Positions 16,211 to 24,374 of a stretch of 48,303 nucleotides of DNA are shown piece by piece. Every line of letters begins with the position of its first letter. Positions within the stretch are counted from its first letter, which is position 1. A program made the position numbers and the translations under genes. Source of the DNA: an uncultured Clostridia bacterium (GTDB lineage: Bacteria; Bacillota; Clostridia; Oscillospirales; Acutalibacteraceae); assembly GCA_937916395.1 (NCBI GenBank), contig CALFTN010000034.1, forward strand, positions 1 to 48,303, read 5' to 3'. The notes beneath the pieces were generated by a model. It searched no databases, was not told the origin of the DNA, and worked only from the letters and a program-made list of their open reading frames with translations.

Positions 16211-16990
16211 ATGGAACTTTTAAAAACTATTATCGTCTGTCTTTTTGCAGGATGTGGTGCTGGTCTTGGCACAGGCTTTGCCGGAATGAGTGCGGCGGCA
16301 GTTATTACACCAATGCTTGTAACCTTTTTAGGAATTCCTGCTTACAGTGCCGTTGGTATTGCACTTGCAAGTGATGTTTTAGCCAGTGCAGTAAGTAGCT
16401 ACACTTATGGTAAAAATAAAAATTTAGATATAAAAAACGGTAGCATTATGATGGCATTTGTTCTTCTTTTTACTGTTGTCGGTAGTTACGTTGCAGGACT
16501 TTTGCCAGATAAAACAATGGGTAGCTTTTCTGTTATAATGACTATGTTTTTAGGTGTTAAATTTATTGTAAAGCCTGTTATGACAACAAAAGAAGCTATG
16601 CAGAGCGTTGACCCTAAAAAAAGAGTCATTCAGTCAATTTTTTCTGGTGCTATGATTGGTTTTATTTGTGGTTTCGTTGGTGCAGGTGGCGGAATGATGA
16701 TGTTACTTATTTTAACATCTGTTTTAGGCTACGAATTAAAAACCGCAGTTGGAACAAGCGTTTTTATTATGACATTTACGGCACTAACAGGTTCAGTTAG
16801 CCACTTTATAATTGATGGCGACACACCTGATATTTTAGTTCTTACTTTATGTATTATTTTCACATTAGTTTTTGCAAGAATAGGTGCAAGAATTGCAAAC
16901 AAGGCTTCAACCATAACTTTAAACCGTGCAACAGGCGCTATTCTTATAGTTTTAGGTGTTGTTGTTTTAGGTGCTAATTATATAAAATAA
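16211..16990 (+). CDS. TauE/SafE-family membrane transporter
   Basis: A 259-residue integral membrane protein with about eight hydrophobic helices. The internal repeat typical of the family is visible as two glycine-rich starts: GCGAGLGTGFAGMSAAAVITPML (about 15-37) and GFICGFVGAGGGMMMLLI (about 147-164). Characterised relatives are thought to export sulfite, sulfoacetate or related anions. The start follows the previous stop codon by one base, so expression with the phosphodiesterase-like gene is near certain. The pairing suggests export of an inorganic or small organic anion released by the hydrolase (inference). Confidence 0.88.
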   Translation: MELLKTIIVCLFAGCGAGLGTGFAGMSAAAVITPMLVTFLGIPAYSAVGIALASDVLASAVSSYTYGKNKNLDIKNGSIMMAFVLLFTVVGSYVAGLLPDKTMGSFSVIMTMFLGVKFIVKPVMTTKEAMQSVDPKKRVIQSIFSGAMIGFICGFVGAGGGMMMLLILTSVLGYELKTAVGTSVFIMTFTALTGSVSHFIIDGDTPDILVLTLCIIFTLVFARIGARIANKASTITLNRATGAILIVLGVVVLGANYIK

Positions 16991-16993
16991 ATT

Positions 16994-17029
16994 GAAAAGG
17001 TCACAGTCAATTAAGACTGCGACCTTTTC
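16994..17029. terminator. Bidirectional hairpin between convergent genes
   Basis: GAAAAGGTCACAGTC (16994-17008) pairs with GACTGCGACCTTTTC (17015-17029) with one mismatch. The minus-strand side ends in a T-rich AATTTATTTTATA tract. Confidence 0.7.
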
Positions 17030-17080
17030 TAATGTGGAAGTTAATATTGAATTATGAATAACTCATAAAATCACTCTTTA

Positions 17081-18649
17081 TTATTTTGCTCTTCTTTCTT
17101 CAAGCTCTTTTGTCATTGTTTCAAGAGTTTTCTTGTCGAGGTTGTAAACAAATGCAATACCAACAAACTGAAGAATTGCACTGAATGCATAAAGACCAGC
17201 AACAAGCCAGCACATATTTTGTGCTGTTTCTGCACTCTGACCAATTGTTCCGTATTTTGAAACATAACCGAGGAGACCCATAATATACATAACTGCTGAA
17301 GGACCAATACCCTGTGCCAATTTTCTGAAGAATGAGTGAAGTGAGTAAACTGTACCTTCTTCTCTTGTACCGAATTTCCATTCGTTATAGTCAATAGCGT
17401 CACCCATCATAGCCCAAGAAACACAAGTATAAATACCCATACCAATACCGAAAAGTATAAGACCTACAAGATAAACAACTAATCCTGCATCATGGTTTTC
17501 AAGTGTTGGGAATACAAACAATATAGCAGCACCAACAAGTGAAACAATTGTGCCATAAACTGAAGCTTCTTTTTTACCGAATTTATTAACAAGCTTTTTA
17601 ATGAATGGTAAGAAGATAAGCATTGGTAAGAAACCAATCATCTGAACAACACCTGACATACCTGCATTACCAAAGTATGTTGCAAACATAATTGTATTTG
17701 CTGTTGTTGCAGATTGCATACCAAGGAACATACCCATAGCAGCAATAGTAGCACCAACTGCAGGGCGGTTTTTCATAAATTTACCAAATGATTTGATAAT
17801 ATTTATTTTTTCGCCACCTTCATTTGTTTTAACTGCATTTTCGTCTACACGGATTGTAGTTGTTTTTATCATAAACATAAATGCAATAAAACCAATAACA
17901 CCCATAATAAGTGCAGCAAAGAAAACTCTTTCACCTAAAAGAACCTGTACCTCTTCACCAGTTGCAGGGCTTAAAACTGCTTCACCAATTTCGTAAGCTT
18001 TACCCGTTTTTGGGTTTGTAAGGAATTGTTCTCTTGTAAAGCCTTCTGGAATTTCTATTTTATCAAGAAAGCTTGTTGTTCCATCAAATTTAACCTTTTG
18101 CCAGATTAATGCTGGTAAAATAACCATTGGAAGAATATTGCCGAACATTGAACCGATACTTCTCCATGTTGAAAGCTCTGCTCTTTCACCAGCATCCTCT
18201 GTAATAAGAGAAAGCATTGAACCGTAAGGAACATTAGCAACTGTGTAACAAGCATCCCACACGATGTAGCCACCAACGAATAAACATGCTTTAACCCATT
18301 TCTCTGCATTCGGGAATGGAAGGAATACTGCTGCACCTGCAAGAAGTAATCCACAAGCACCTATAAAAATATATGTTTTGAATTTACCCATCTTATATTT
18401 GCGTCTATCGTTATCAATAAGACCACCAATAAGTGGGTCGTTAATAGCATCCCACGCTTGAACAAGTAAAAGCAAGCCAGATAAAAGACCCGTTTCCATC
18501 ATCATGTAAACCAGCCAGAAAGTCTGAACTGTACCTTTAAGAGCAAAGCTCATGTTACAACCAAGGTCACCAGCAGCATAAGCTAATTTGTCACGCATAC
18601 CGAATTTGCGATAACCGTTGGCATCTAATTGAACTGGTTTTTTCGCCAT
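17081..18649 (-). CDS. GPH-family sugar:cation symporter (MelB-like MFS)
   Basis: 522 residues, twelve predicted helices. Family signatures include the first cytoplasmic region LAYAAGDLGCNMSFALKGT, the conserved DAINDPLIGGLIDN with the following basic loop, and VANVPYGSMLSLIT. Between helices 6 and 7 there is a larger than usual loop (about residues 190-235, hydrophilic). GPH transporters import glycosides, pentosides and hexuronides with Na+ or H+. The ribosome binding site AAAGGAG is strong. It lies some 3 kb from the GH38 operon in the same orientation, and both leaders share a TAYGTAGATATA motif, so it may supply that mannosidase. The substrate is not determined. Confidence 0.9.
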   Translation of the reverse strand: MAKKPVQLDANGYRKFGMRDKLAYAAGDLGCNMSFALKGTVQTFWLVYMMMETGLLSGLLLLVQAWDAINDPLIGGLIDNDRRKYKMGKFKTYIFIGACGLLLAGAAVFLPFPNAEKWVKACLFVGGYIVWDACYTVANVPYGSMLSLITEDAGERAELSTWRSIGSMFGNILPMVILPALIWQKVKFDGTTSFLDKIEIPEGFTREQFLTNPKTGKAYEIGEAVLSPATGEEVQVLLGERVFFAALIMGVIGFIAFMFMIKTTTIRVDENAVKTNEGGEKINIIKSFGKFMKNRPAVGATIAAMGMFLGMQSATTANTIMFATYFGNAGMSGVVQMIGFLPMLIFLPFIKKLVNKFGKKEASVYGTIVSLVGAAILFVFPTLENHDAGLVVYLVGLILFGIGMGIYTCVSWAMMGDAIDYNEWKFGTREEGTVYSLHSFFRKLAQGIGPSAVMYIMGLLGYVSKYGTIGQSAETAQNMCWLVAGLYAFSAILQFVGIAFVYNLDKKTLETMTKELEERRAK

Positions 18650-18676
18650 AAAAATTTCTCCTTTACGAGTAATTTT

Positions 18677-18700
18677 GTTTCTATTATAGAAAATAGAAAC
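18677..18700 (-). promoter_or_regulatory. Candidate operator/promoter region of the symporter gene
   Basis: GTTTCTA (18677-18683) and TAGAAAC (18694-18700) are inverted. A tighter palindrome, TTTCTAT-T-ATAGAAA, occupies 18678-18692 and covers a minus-strand TATAAT (18688-18683). No good -35 box is visible, which suits an activator-dependent or repressed promoter. The evidence is modest. Confidence 0.45.
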
Positions 18701-18848
18701 TCATTAATTACATTATAACTTATGTAGATATATTTTGTTATGAATATTTTTAGGTTTTTAGGCACTTTTTTTAGAAATAGTTAAATAATAAACAAAAATT
18801 ATAACAAATATTGGAAAATTATATTAAAATTCACATAACAAATTCTTG

Positions 18849-18877
18849 TTGACATTCATATAAATAAAAGCTAAAAT
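18849..18877 (+). promoter_or_regulatory. Promoter of the TIM-barrel/nitroreductase operon
   Basis: TTGACA (18849-18854), 17 bases, TAAAAT (18872-18877). Confidence 0.75.
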
Positions 18878-18914
18878 CTTCTTATACATTATATTTTGCA
18901 GAAAGCGTGATTTT

Positions 18915-19793
18915 ATGAAAGTTTCTACAACTACTTCAAGAATAGCAGACAGATTTGATGTTTTCACATCTTTAAAAATTATTGCCGATGCCGGCTTTGA
19001 TGCAGCCGATTTTTCTATGTTCTGTATGAATGAAAAAGAAAATTGCATTTTAAACACAGACAGTTACAAAGAGCACGTATTAAAAGTAAAGGAATATGCC
19101 ACTGAGCTTGGTCTTCACTTTAATCAGGCACACGCACCTTTCCCTACTATTAAAGAAGATGATGAAGAATATAATAAAGAAAATTTGCCAAAAGTAAAAA
19201 GGGCAATTGAAATAGCTGGTCTTTTGGGCATTGAAAATATTGTAATTCACCCTGTTGTTTTTAAAGAAAATCAAAAAGAGAAAAATATTGAGCTTTATAT
19301 GAGCCTTATGGAAGATGCAAAAAAGGCAGGTGTTAAAATTGCGCTTGAGAATATGTTTGGTAAAACAAACCCAGAAACAAACAAAAAATTACCTAACGTA
19401 TGCAGTCTTGGCGAAGAATTCGCAGAGTATTATGATGCTTTACCAAAAGAGCATTTTTCTTGCTGTGTAGATATTGGTCACTGCGGTCTTGTTGGTTCAA
19501 CTGCCGGTGAAATGATAAGAGTTTTAGGTGATAGAGTAGCGTGTCTTCACACTCACGATAATAATGAATATGATGATTTACACTACCCACCATTTATGTT
19601 TGACTTAAATTGGGACGACATAGCAAAAGCTTTAGCAGAAATTGACTATAACGGCTACATAACTCTTGAGAGTGACTGTGTTTATGACCAGATGCCACTT
19701 GATATTGTGCCATATATGGCAAAATATATGTGCGAAGCTGCAAAAAAACTTGGCAGAATGGTTGAAGATTATAAAAAGGAGCTCAAAAAATGA
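18915..19793 (+). CDS. Sugar phosphate isomerase/epimerase (AP endonuclease 2-like TIM barrel)
   Basis: 292 residues of the xylose-isomerase-like TIM barrel superfamily. Candidate divalent-metal ligands sit at strand ends: Glu in VKIALENMFG, Asp/His in CVDIGHCGL, His in CLHTHDNN, and Glu in YITLESDCV. The family covers sugar epimerases, ketose isomerases and inosose dehydratase-related enzymes, and the exact reaction cannot be assigned. The ribosome binding site is weak (AAAGCGTG). It overlaps the nitroreductase gene by four bases (ATGA), so they are coupled. Confidence 0.85.
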   Translation: MKVSTTTSRIADRFDVFTSLKIIADAGFDAADFSMFCMNEKENCILNTDSYKEHVLKVKEYATELGLHFNQAHAPFPTIKEDDEEYNKENLPKVKRAIEIAGLLGIENIVIHPVVFKENQKEKNIELYMSLMEDAKKAGVKIALENMFGKTNPETNKKLPNVCSLGEEFAEYYDALPKEHFSCCVDIGHCGLVGSTAGEMIRVLGDRVACLHTHDNNEYDDLHYPPFMFDLNWDDIAKALAEIDYNGYITLESDCVYDQMPLDIVPYMAKYMCEAAKKLGRMVEDYKKELKK

Positions 19794-20320
19794 ATTTTAA
19801 CGAAATAGCAAATTCACGACAATCGTGTCGTTGTTTTGATAACACAAGACAAGTTGAAGATGAGAAAATAAAGGCAATTTTAGAAAGCACAGTTCTTTCA
19901 CCATCTGCTTGTAACGCTCAGCCTTATCACTTTACTGTTTGTAAAGGTGAAAAAGCAAAAGAAGTAGCAGAAGCCACAAGGGGAATGGGTATGAATAAAT
20001 TTACCGAAGATGTTCCTGTTATGATTGTTATTTCAGAAGAAAGCTATAACAAAACTGCTGGAATTGGCTCTAAAATAAAAGATAATGACTACCGTTCTAT
20101 TGATATTGGTATTGCAACTGCTTACCTTACGGCAGAAGCAACTGCTCAGGGTCTTGAAACTTGCATTTTAGGTTGGCTTGATGATAAAAAAATAAGAAAA
20201 ATTTGTAATTTAAAACACGCTGTAAGACTTGTTATTGCTCTTGGTTACCCTAAAGAAAATTACGAATTAAGAGAAAAAAAGAGAAAAGCTTTTTCAGAAC
20301 TGGTTACTGTAATTGAATAA
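19790..20320 (+). CDS. Nitroreductase-family flavoprotein
   Basis: 176 residues, a short FMN-dependent oxidoreductase. The N-terminal FMN phosphate-binding element is SRQSCRCFDNTRQVE (about 9-23), followed by LSPSACNAQPYHFTV. The C-terminal part has the ATAQGLETCILGWLDDKKIR segment and the LVIALGYPKE motif that contacts flavin. Substrates vary widely in this family (quinones, nitroaromatics, flavins). It is the second gene of the operon with the TIM-barrel protein and is followed by a clear terminator. Confidence 0.9.
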   Translation: MNFNEIANSRQSCRCFDNTRQVEDEKIKAILESTVLSPSACNAQPYHFTVCKGEKAKEVAEATRGMGMNKFTEDVPVMIVISEESYNKTAGIGSKIKDNDYRSIDIGIATAYLTAEATAQGLETCILGWLDDKKIRKICNLKHAVRLVIALGYPKENYELREKKRKAFSELVTVIE

Positions 20321-20324
20321 ATTC

Positions 20325-20360
20325 AAGGCTATTTGTTACATAAAACAAATAGCCTTTTTT
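20325..20360 (+). terminator. Terminator after the nitroreductase gene
   Basis: A perfect 13-bp stem, AAGGCTATTTGTT with AACAAATAGCCTT, ends in six T residues. Confidence 0.92.
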
Positions 20361-20404
20361 GTTGCATATTGATTTAAAAAGTGATATTATATATAAGTCA
20401 AAAG

Positions 20405-20550
20405 ACCAACTATTAAAATGGAATCGGGTGCAAATCCCGAACGGGCACGCCGCCGTAAGTGTTAAAAAAATATTCTTCTACGATTTTTACCGCAAAAAGT
20501 CGGACACGCCATTGAATTTTTAAATTTGAGAAGGCGAAGAATATAACACA
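20405..20550 (+). ncRNA. Cobalamin riboswitch
   Basis: The conserved core reads GAATCGGGTGCAAATCCCGA, then ACGGGCACGCCGCCGTAAGT (20421-20460), matching the cobalamin aptamer pattern GGTGnAAnTCC...CnGnCnCGC. The 3' conserved strand AGTCGGACACGCCATTG lies at 20499-20514. A distal arm forms from ATATTCTTC (20470-20478) and GAAGAATAT (20536-20544). It sits about 100 bases before a cobalamin-type uptake operon. No intrinsic terminator is obvious between the aptamer and the start codon, so control may be at translation initiation. Ends are approximate. Confidence 0.9.
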
Positions 20551-20647
20551 AGTCGAAATACTTTTTATTAGTTGCTTTTCTATTTTTCTACGAGTTCTGG
20601 AAAAAGAATTGAAAAAATATAAAACCCACAAAGGAGAAAGATAATTT

Positions 20648-21106
20648 ATGAAAAACAAATTTTTCAAAAAAAAATTATTAGTTACTCTTTTAATTGTGCT
20701 TATTGCGGTTATGGCACTCTTTATTGCAGGATGTTCTAATAATAATCAAGACGAACCAATTTCTACAGAGCCTGTGCAAACAACTGAACCAAAGTCTTCT
20801 GTAATAGAAAAGGGTGAGGGCGAAAATGCCTTTATTTTCATTGCCGTTGATTTAGATGGCAACAACACACATTATATGATTAAGACAAATAAAGAAACAG
20901 TTGGAGAAGCACTCATAGAAAATGGCTTGATTTCTGGTGATGATGGCGAATATGGTCTTTATGTAAAAACTGTAAACGGCATTACTTTAGACTATGACAA
21001 AGACGGAAAATATTGGGCATTTTATGAAGAAAATACTTATGCTAATCAAGGCGTAGACAGCACACCTATTAAAGAAGGTGGAGTCTACACATTTAAACCA
21101 GAATAA
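20648..21106 (+). CDS. DUF4430 (transcobalamin-like) lipoprotein
   Basis: 152 residues. A lipoprotein signal peptide ends at the lipobox FIAGC with Cys29 as the lipidated residue, then a Thr/Glu/Ser-rich linker and a DUF4430 domain (about 60-152). The domain ends with the characteristic YWAFYEENTYANQGVDSTPIKEGGVYTF pattern also found in transcobalamin and intrinsic-factor-like C-terminal domains. Under a cobalamin riboswitch it is best read as a surface protein that captures corrinoids for the S component downstream (inference). The stop codon shares a base with the next ATG. Confidence 0.88.
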   Translation: MKNKFFKKKLLVTLLIVLIAVMALFIAGCSNNNQDEPISTEPVQTTEPKSSVIEKGEGENAFIFIAVDLDGNNTHYMIKTNKETVGEALIENGLISGDDGEYGLYVKTVNGITLDYDKDGKYWAFYEENTYANQGVDSTPIKEGGVYTFKPE

Positions 21107-21609
21107 TGAAGCTTAAAGTTAAAGAAGTAACTGTTTTTGCAATGCTTGGGGCATTGATTTTTGCTTTGAAAAAAGTGATGGAATTTGCTCCGAATATACA
21201 TTTAGTTGGCGTTCTTATTGTTGCTATAACAATAGTATACCGAAAAAAAGCATTATACCCTATATATGTTTATGTCTTTTTAGATGGTCTTTTTGGTGGA
21301 TTTTCTACCTGGTGGATTCCATACATTTATATATGGACTGTGCTCTGGGGAATAACAATGCTTTTACCAAAAAATATCAATCCTAAAATAGAACCACTTA
21401 TATATATGATTGTTTGTGCTCTACATGGATTTTTATTCGGAACCTTGTATGCACCAGCACAGGCACTTTTTTTCAATTTAGATTTTAATGCGACAATCGC
21501 GTGGATTATTGCAGGTCTTCCTTACGATTTAATTCACGGAGCAAGCAATTTTTTATGTGGAATACTGATTGTTCCAATTATTACTATTTTGAAAAAAGTA
21601 AGCAAGTAA
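21106..21609 (+). CDS. ECF transporter S component, probable cobalamin type (CblT-like)
   Basis: 167 residues, about five or six hydrophobic helices, beginning MKLKVKEVTVFAMLGALIFALKKVMEFAPNIH, which fits the small membrane S subunits of energy-coupling factor transporters. S components bind the vitamin and dock onto a shared EcfA-EcfA'-EcfT module, which is not encoded in this window and is probably elsewhere. The specificity call rests on the upstream cobalamin riboswitch and the DUF4430 lipoprotein, not on a residue signature I can name. The start overlaps the lipoprotein stop codon by one base. Confidence 0.82.
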   Translation: MKLKVKEVTVFAMLGALIFALKKVMEFAPNIHLVGVLIVAITIVYRKKALYPIYVYVFLDGLFGGFSTWWIPYIYIWTVLWGITMLLPKNINPKIEPLIYMIVCALHGFLFGTLYAPAQALFFNLDFNATIAWIIAGLPYDLIHGASNFLCGILIVPIITILKKVSK

Positions 21610-21655
21610 AAATCAGTCGGTAGATTTAAAAATCTATCGACTGATTTTGTTTTTA
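21609..21655. terminator. Bidirectional terminator between convergent genes
   Basis: An extended hairpin of about 18 pairs (AAAATCAGTCGGTAGATTT with AATCTATCGACTGATTTT, including G-U) is followed by GTTTTTATC on the plus strand. Confidence 0.85.
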
Positions 21656-22690
21656 TCTTCCTGCTACACTCTTAAGTACTGTGCTCATCGTCTGCTCAAT
21701 GCTTTGAGAAATTGCAGGGTCAAGATTTTTCATATTTCTATAAAATTTAACTACTTCATCAAATGAGAAATTAAACTTTGAAGAATAATTCTTTTCTAAT
21801 TTGGTGAAAACTGTTTCAAATGCATTCTGAACCTTAACAGGGTCAAGTCCTTCAAAGCCCACGGTTGTATTTTCATGAAGCTGAGTACTTATATTTGAAA
21901 TAGTACCACTCACAAAAAATTCACCGAAAATCTTCCAGTTAATGGGATAGTGTTGAGAAAATGCTAAAGCATCTGTTTCAACAATGTTATAATTATCATT
22001 ATATAAAAGAACACCTATAACTGAACCAGTCGGCAATACATTAATCAGCTTTTCTGAAAGCTTTTTAAATGCTTCGCTTTCAAATTGTTCTTTTCTTAAA
22101 CCAGGACCATCAAAATTATAAACATTTTTTATCTTTTTAAAAATACTTGGTGGTGCTTCCATAGAGCTAACAATTGCTAAATTACCACCTTTTGAGTGAC
22201 CAACAACATAAATCTCTTTATCGGTCAATTTATGTGTATTTGTTTTTAAGTATTCTATTGCAAGATTATGTGTGAATGTAGGGTATGAATATGTAACTCT
22301 GAAATTTTCAATCCAGCCAATTATAGACGAATCAGTACCTTTAAAAGAAACAACTGCTTTTCCACTCATTCTTATGGTCACAGCACCAAATTGAGTATTA
22401 TCTGTTTTAAGATTTATAAAATTACTGAAAGTCATATTTTTATATCTTGTAGAATTTCTTATAATATCAAGGGCAAGATATGCCGTTCTTACCATTTCTC
22501 CAGTTTCTTCTGGCAAAGGTTTTACCTTTTGGGCATCAACAAAAAATTCTTCAAGAGATTTTTTGCCACTGAATGTTTCAAGTGGTACATAAACTAAAAT
22601 TGCGCAAAGCAAATTGTCTATATTATTCCAATGAACATCCATAACTTTAATATTTTTATAATTTTCTAAATAGTCAAGAATATTAAACAT
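21653..22690 (-). CDS. Mbeg1-like (DUF2974) alpha/beta hydrolase
   Basis: 345 residues, lipase-class-3-like fold. The nucleophile elbow GHSKGG has Ser166 as the predicted catalytic serine, and the region AVVSFKGTDSSIIGWIENF before it is typical of lipase-like proteins. The central VYNFDGPGL and the later DTALAFSQHYP-like region (ETDALAFSQHY) fit DUF2974. No signal peptide or membrane anchor is evident. The substrate is unknown for bacterial members. It has its own strong AAAGGAG ribosome binding site and lies between two terminators. Confidence 0.88.
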   Translation of the reverse strand: MFNILDYLENYKNIKVMDVHWNNIDNLLCAILVYVPLETFSGKKSLEEFFVDAQKVKPLPEETGEMVRTAYLALDIIRNSTRYKNMTFSNFINLKTDNTQFGAVTIRMSGKAVVSFKGTDSSIIGWIENFRVTYSYPTFTHNLAIEYLKTNTHKLTDKEIYVVGHSKGGNLAIVSSMEAPPSIFKKIKNVYNFDGPGLRKEQFESEAFKKLSEKLINVLPTGSVIGVLLYNDNYNIVETDALAFSQHYPINWKIFGEFFVSGTISNISTQLHENTTVGFEGLDPVKVQNAFETVFTKLEKNYSSKFNFSFDEVVKFYRNMKNLDPAISQSIEQTMSTVLKSVAGR

Positions 22691-22711
22691 AAAAATCTCC
22701 TTTCTGAGTTT

Positions 22712-22752
22712 AAAAATCCTGCTAAAATATATTAAATTTTAGCAGGATTTAT
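22712..22752 (-). terminator. Terminator ending the gyrase-LCP operon
   Basis: AAAATCCTGCTAAAAT pairs with AATTTTAGCAGGATTT in a stem of about 15 pairs. On the minus strand it is followed by TTTTTAAA. Confidence 0.85.
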
Positions 22753-22754
22753 TA

Positions 22755-22997
22755 TTAAACTATTGGTCTTTCAGATATTTCGATACAAACAGAGGTAATG
22801 AAAAAAGCTAAAATAAAAAGGATAATGTAGCCAGAAATAGCAAGAATATTTCTTATTTTTTCTTTTTTTTCTGCTACTTTACTTTCGCCTATGACATATT
22901 TTTTAGTACCCATTTTTCCAGGGTAATATTTTGCAAAGCCATAATAACTTTTTCGTTTTATTATATCTTCACTTTTTTCGCTTCTACGAAAAATCAT
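22755..22997 (-). CDS. Small single-span membrane protein
   Basis: 80 residues: a basic cytoplasmic N-terminal part (RRSEKSEDIIKRKSYYG, later VAEKKEKIR) and one C-terminal membrane helix at about 50-70 (ILAISGYIILFILAFFITSVCI). I recognise no family. It begins 24 bases after the LCP gene with a short GGAG site and is followed by the operon terminator, so it is cotranscribed with the LCP gene. An accessory role with the LCP enzyme is possible but unsupported. Confidence 0.65.
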   Translation of the reverse strand: MIFRRSEKSEDIIKRKSYYGFAKYYPGKMGTKKYVIGESKVAEKKEKIRNILAISGYIILFILAFFITSVCIEISERPIV

Positions 22998-23021
22998 AAA
23001 TTAACTCCATTCATCTTTTTT

Positions 23022-24371
23022 CTAGTTTCTTCCTCTGTAAACATCTATCAATGTTGTTCTGTCTTCTTCAAGAATAATATTTGTTTTGCCATAAAGCTCT
23101 TTTTGAAGAATCTGAGCAGCAAGTTGATAATCTACAACCCAAATCCAAAAGCCCATATTTCCGCTTGTTCTTGTTTCCGGAGTTGGTATCTGTAGGTCAC
23201 TTATTTCATAACTTGCCCAACCACTTGTTATTGCCTGCACACCTAAAGAAAGAATTTCTTTTTTTTCAAAACCTGTATAAACATAAGGAAGTAAAACATT
23301 AAGATACTTATTAAGTTCAGAAACAGATGAACTTTTTACTCTGTTTATCATAGAATTTATAACCATACGTTGTCTGCGGGTTCTGCTTACATCACCGTCT
23401 GCATCGCAACCCCTTATTCTACAGAACATAAGTGCCTGTTCACCATTCAATGTTACGTTATCTCCATAAGGCATTGGAGTTTTGTATGGACCAGAAGCAT
23501 AATTTGCCTCATATTTTTTAACATCTACAGTCACTCCACCCATCGCGTCAATAATCGCTTTGAAGGATTCGAAATTAACCATAACAAAACCATCTAATTT
23601 AATCTTTAAATTATTTTCAATTGTTTTCATCAAAATATCTGGTCCGCCCATTGAAAATGCAGCATTAAGCTTCGTACAGTAAGAGCTGTTTTTTCCTTCA
23701 ATATAAAGATAACTATCACGCATAACAGAAACTAACTTTATTTTTTTCGTCTTTTTGTTAAGTGAAACAATCATCATTACATCAGTGTTACCGATGAATT
23801 TTGAAGTATTAGTATCTGCACCAATCAAAAGAACGTTAATAACATCCTTACTGGACATTATATTCTCATTACCATTTGTTGCCCAGTTTTTTAAAGCTTC
23901 TTTAAAGTTAGCAGTGTTAACAGCACCATCTATATTTTTTAACTCTTCTTCATCTGGAATTTCATCTTCATATTCTACTACTTTTTCTTCTTCAGGAAGA
24001 TTCATTGCTTCATTATGAAATTCTTCCATATCACCAAGCATATTAAATTTATTATTTATAAAAATAGCTAATGCAGATACAAGAAAAATTGTTATACTAA
24101 GAAAAAAAGAAGAAATAATTATTAACGCCTTATTTAATTTGCTTAATCTTTTCCAAAAAGATGATTTTTCTTCTTTTTCATCAGGTGATTTTTTTTGATT
24201 TTTTACAGGAATATTTTCTTTTTTAGTAACGGGATGAGGGGTTTTTGTTTTTGAAACAAAAACCTCTTCATCTTCTATTATAATTTCATTTTCATCAGAA
24301 ATTTCTGAATTAAGGAGAGCATCATAATCTATATTTTTATTTATCTTTCCTTTATTTCTGTTATCGGGCAT
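23022..24371 (-). CDS. LytR-CpsA-Psr (LCP) family glycopolymer transferase
   Basis: 449 residues. A long charged cytoplasmic N-terminus (1-80), one membrane helix (about 83-105), an acidic linker and the extracellular LCP domain (about 175-370). Motifs visible: NVLLIGADTN, VSVMRDSYLYIEG with the phosphate-binding Arg, LNAAFSMGGPDILMKTIENNL, and the C-terminal CRIRGCDADGDVSRTRRQRMVI. LCP enzymes transfer lipid-linked anionic glycopolymers onto peptidoglycan at the outer face of the membrane. The gene starts three bases after gyrA ends, with its ribosome binding site inside gyrA, so the two are coupled, which is an unusual partner for gyrase. Confidence 0.93.
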   Translation of the reverse strand: MPDNRNKGKINKNIDYDALLNSEISDENEIIIEDEEVFVSKTKTPHPVTKKENIPVKNQKKSPDEKEEKSSFWKRLSKLNKALIIISSFFLSITIFLVSALAIFINNKFNMLGDMEEFHNEAMNLPEEEKVVEYEDEIPDEEELKNIDGAVNTANFKEALKNWATNGNENIMSSKDVINVLLIGADTNTSKFIGNTDVMMIVSLNKKTKKIKLVSVMRDSYLYIEGKNSSYCTKLNAAFSMGGPDILMKTIENNLKIKLDGFVMVNFESFKAIIDAMGGVTVDVKKYEANYASGPYKTPMPYGDNVTLNGEQALMFCRIRGCDADGDVSRTRRQRMVINSMINRVKSSSVSELNKYLNVLLPYVYTGFEKKEILSLGVQAITSGWASYEISDLQIPTPETRTSGNMGFWIWVVDYQLAAQILQKELYGKTNIILEEDRTTLIDVYRGRN

Positions 24372-24374
24372 TTA

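Noticed and set aside
17113..17403. Overlapping ORFs at the 3' end of the symporter gene
   Set aside because: They lie in alternative frames of a clear MFS gene, with atypical composition and no initiation signals.
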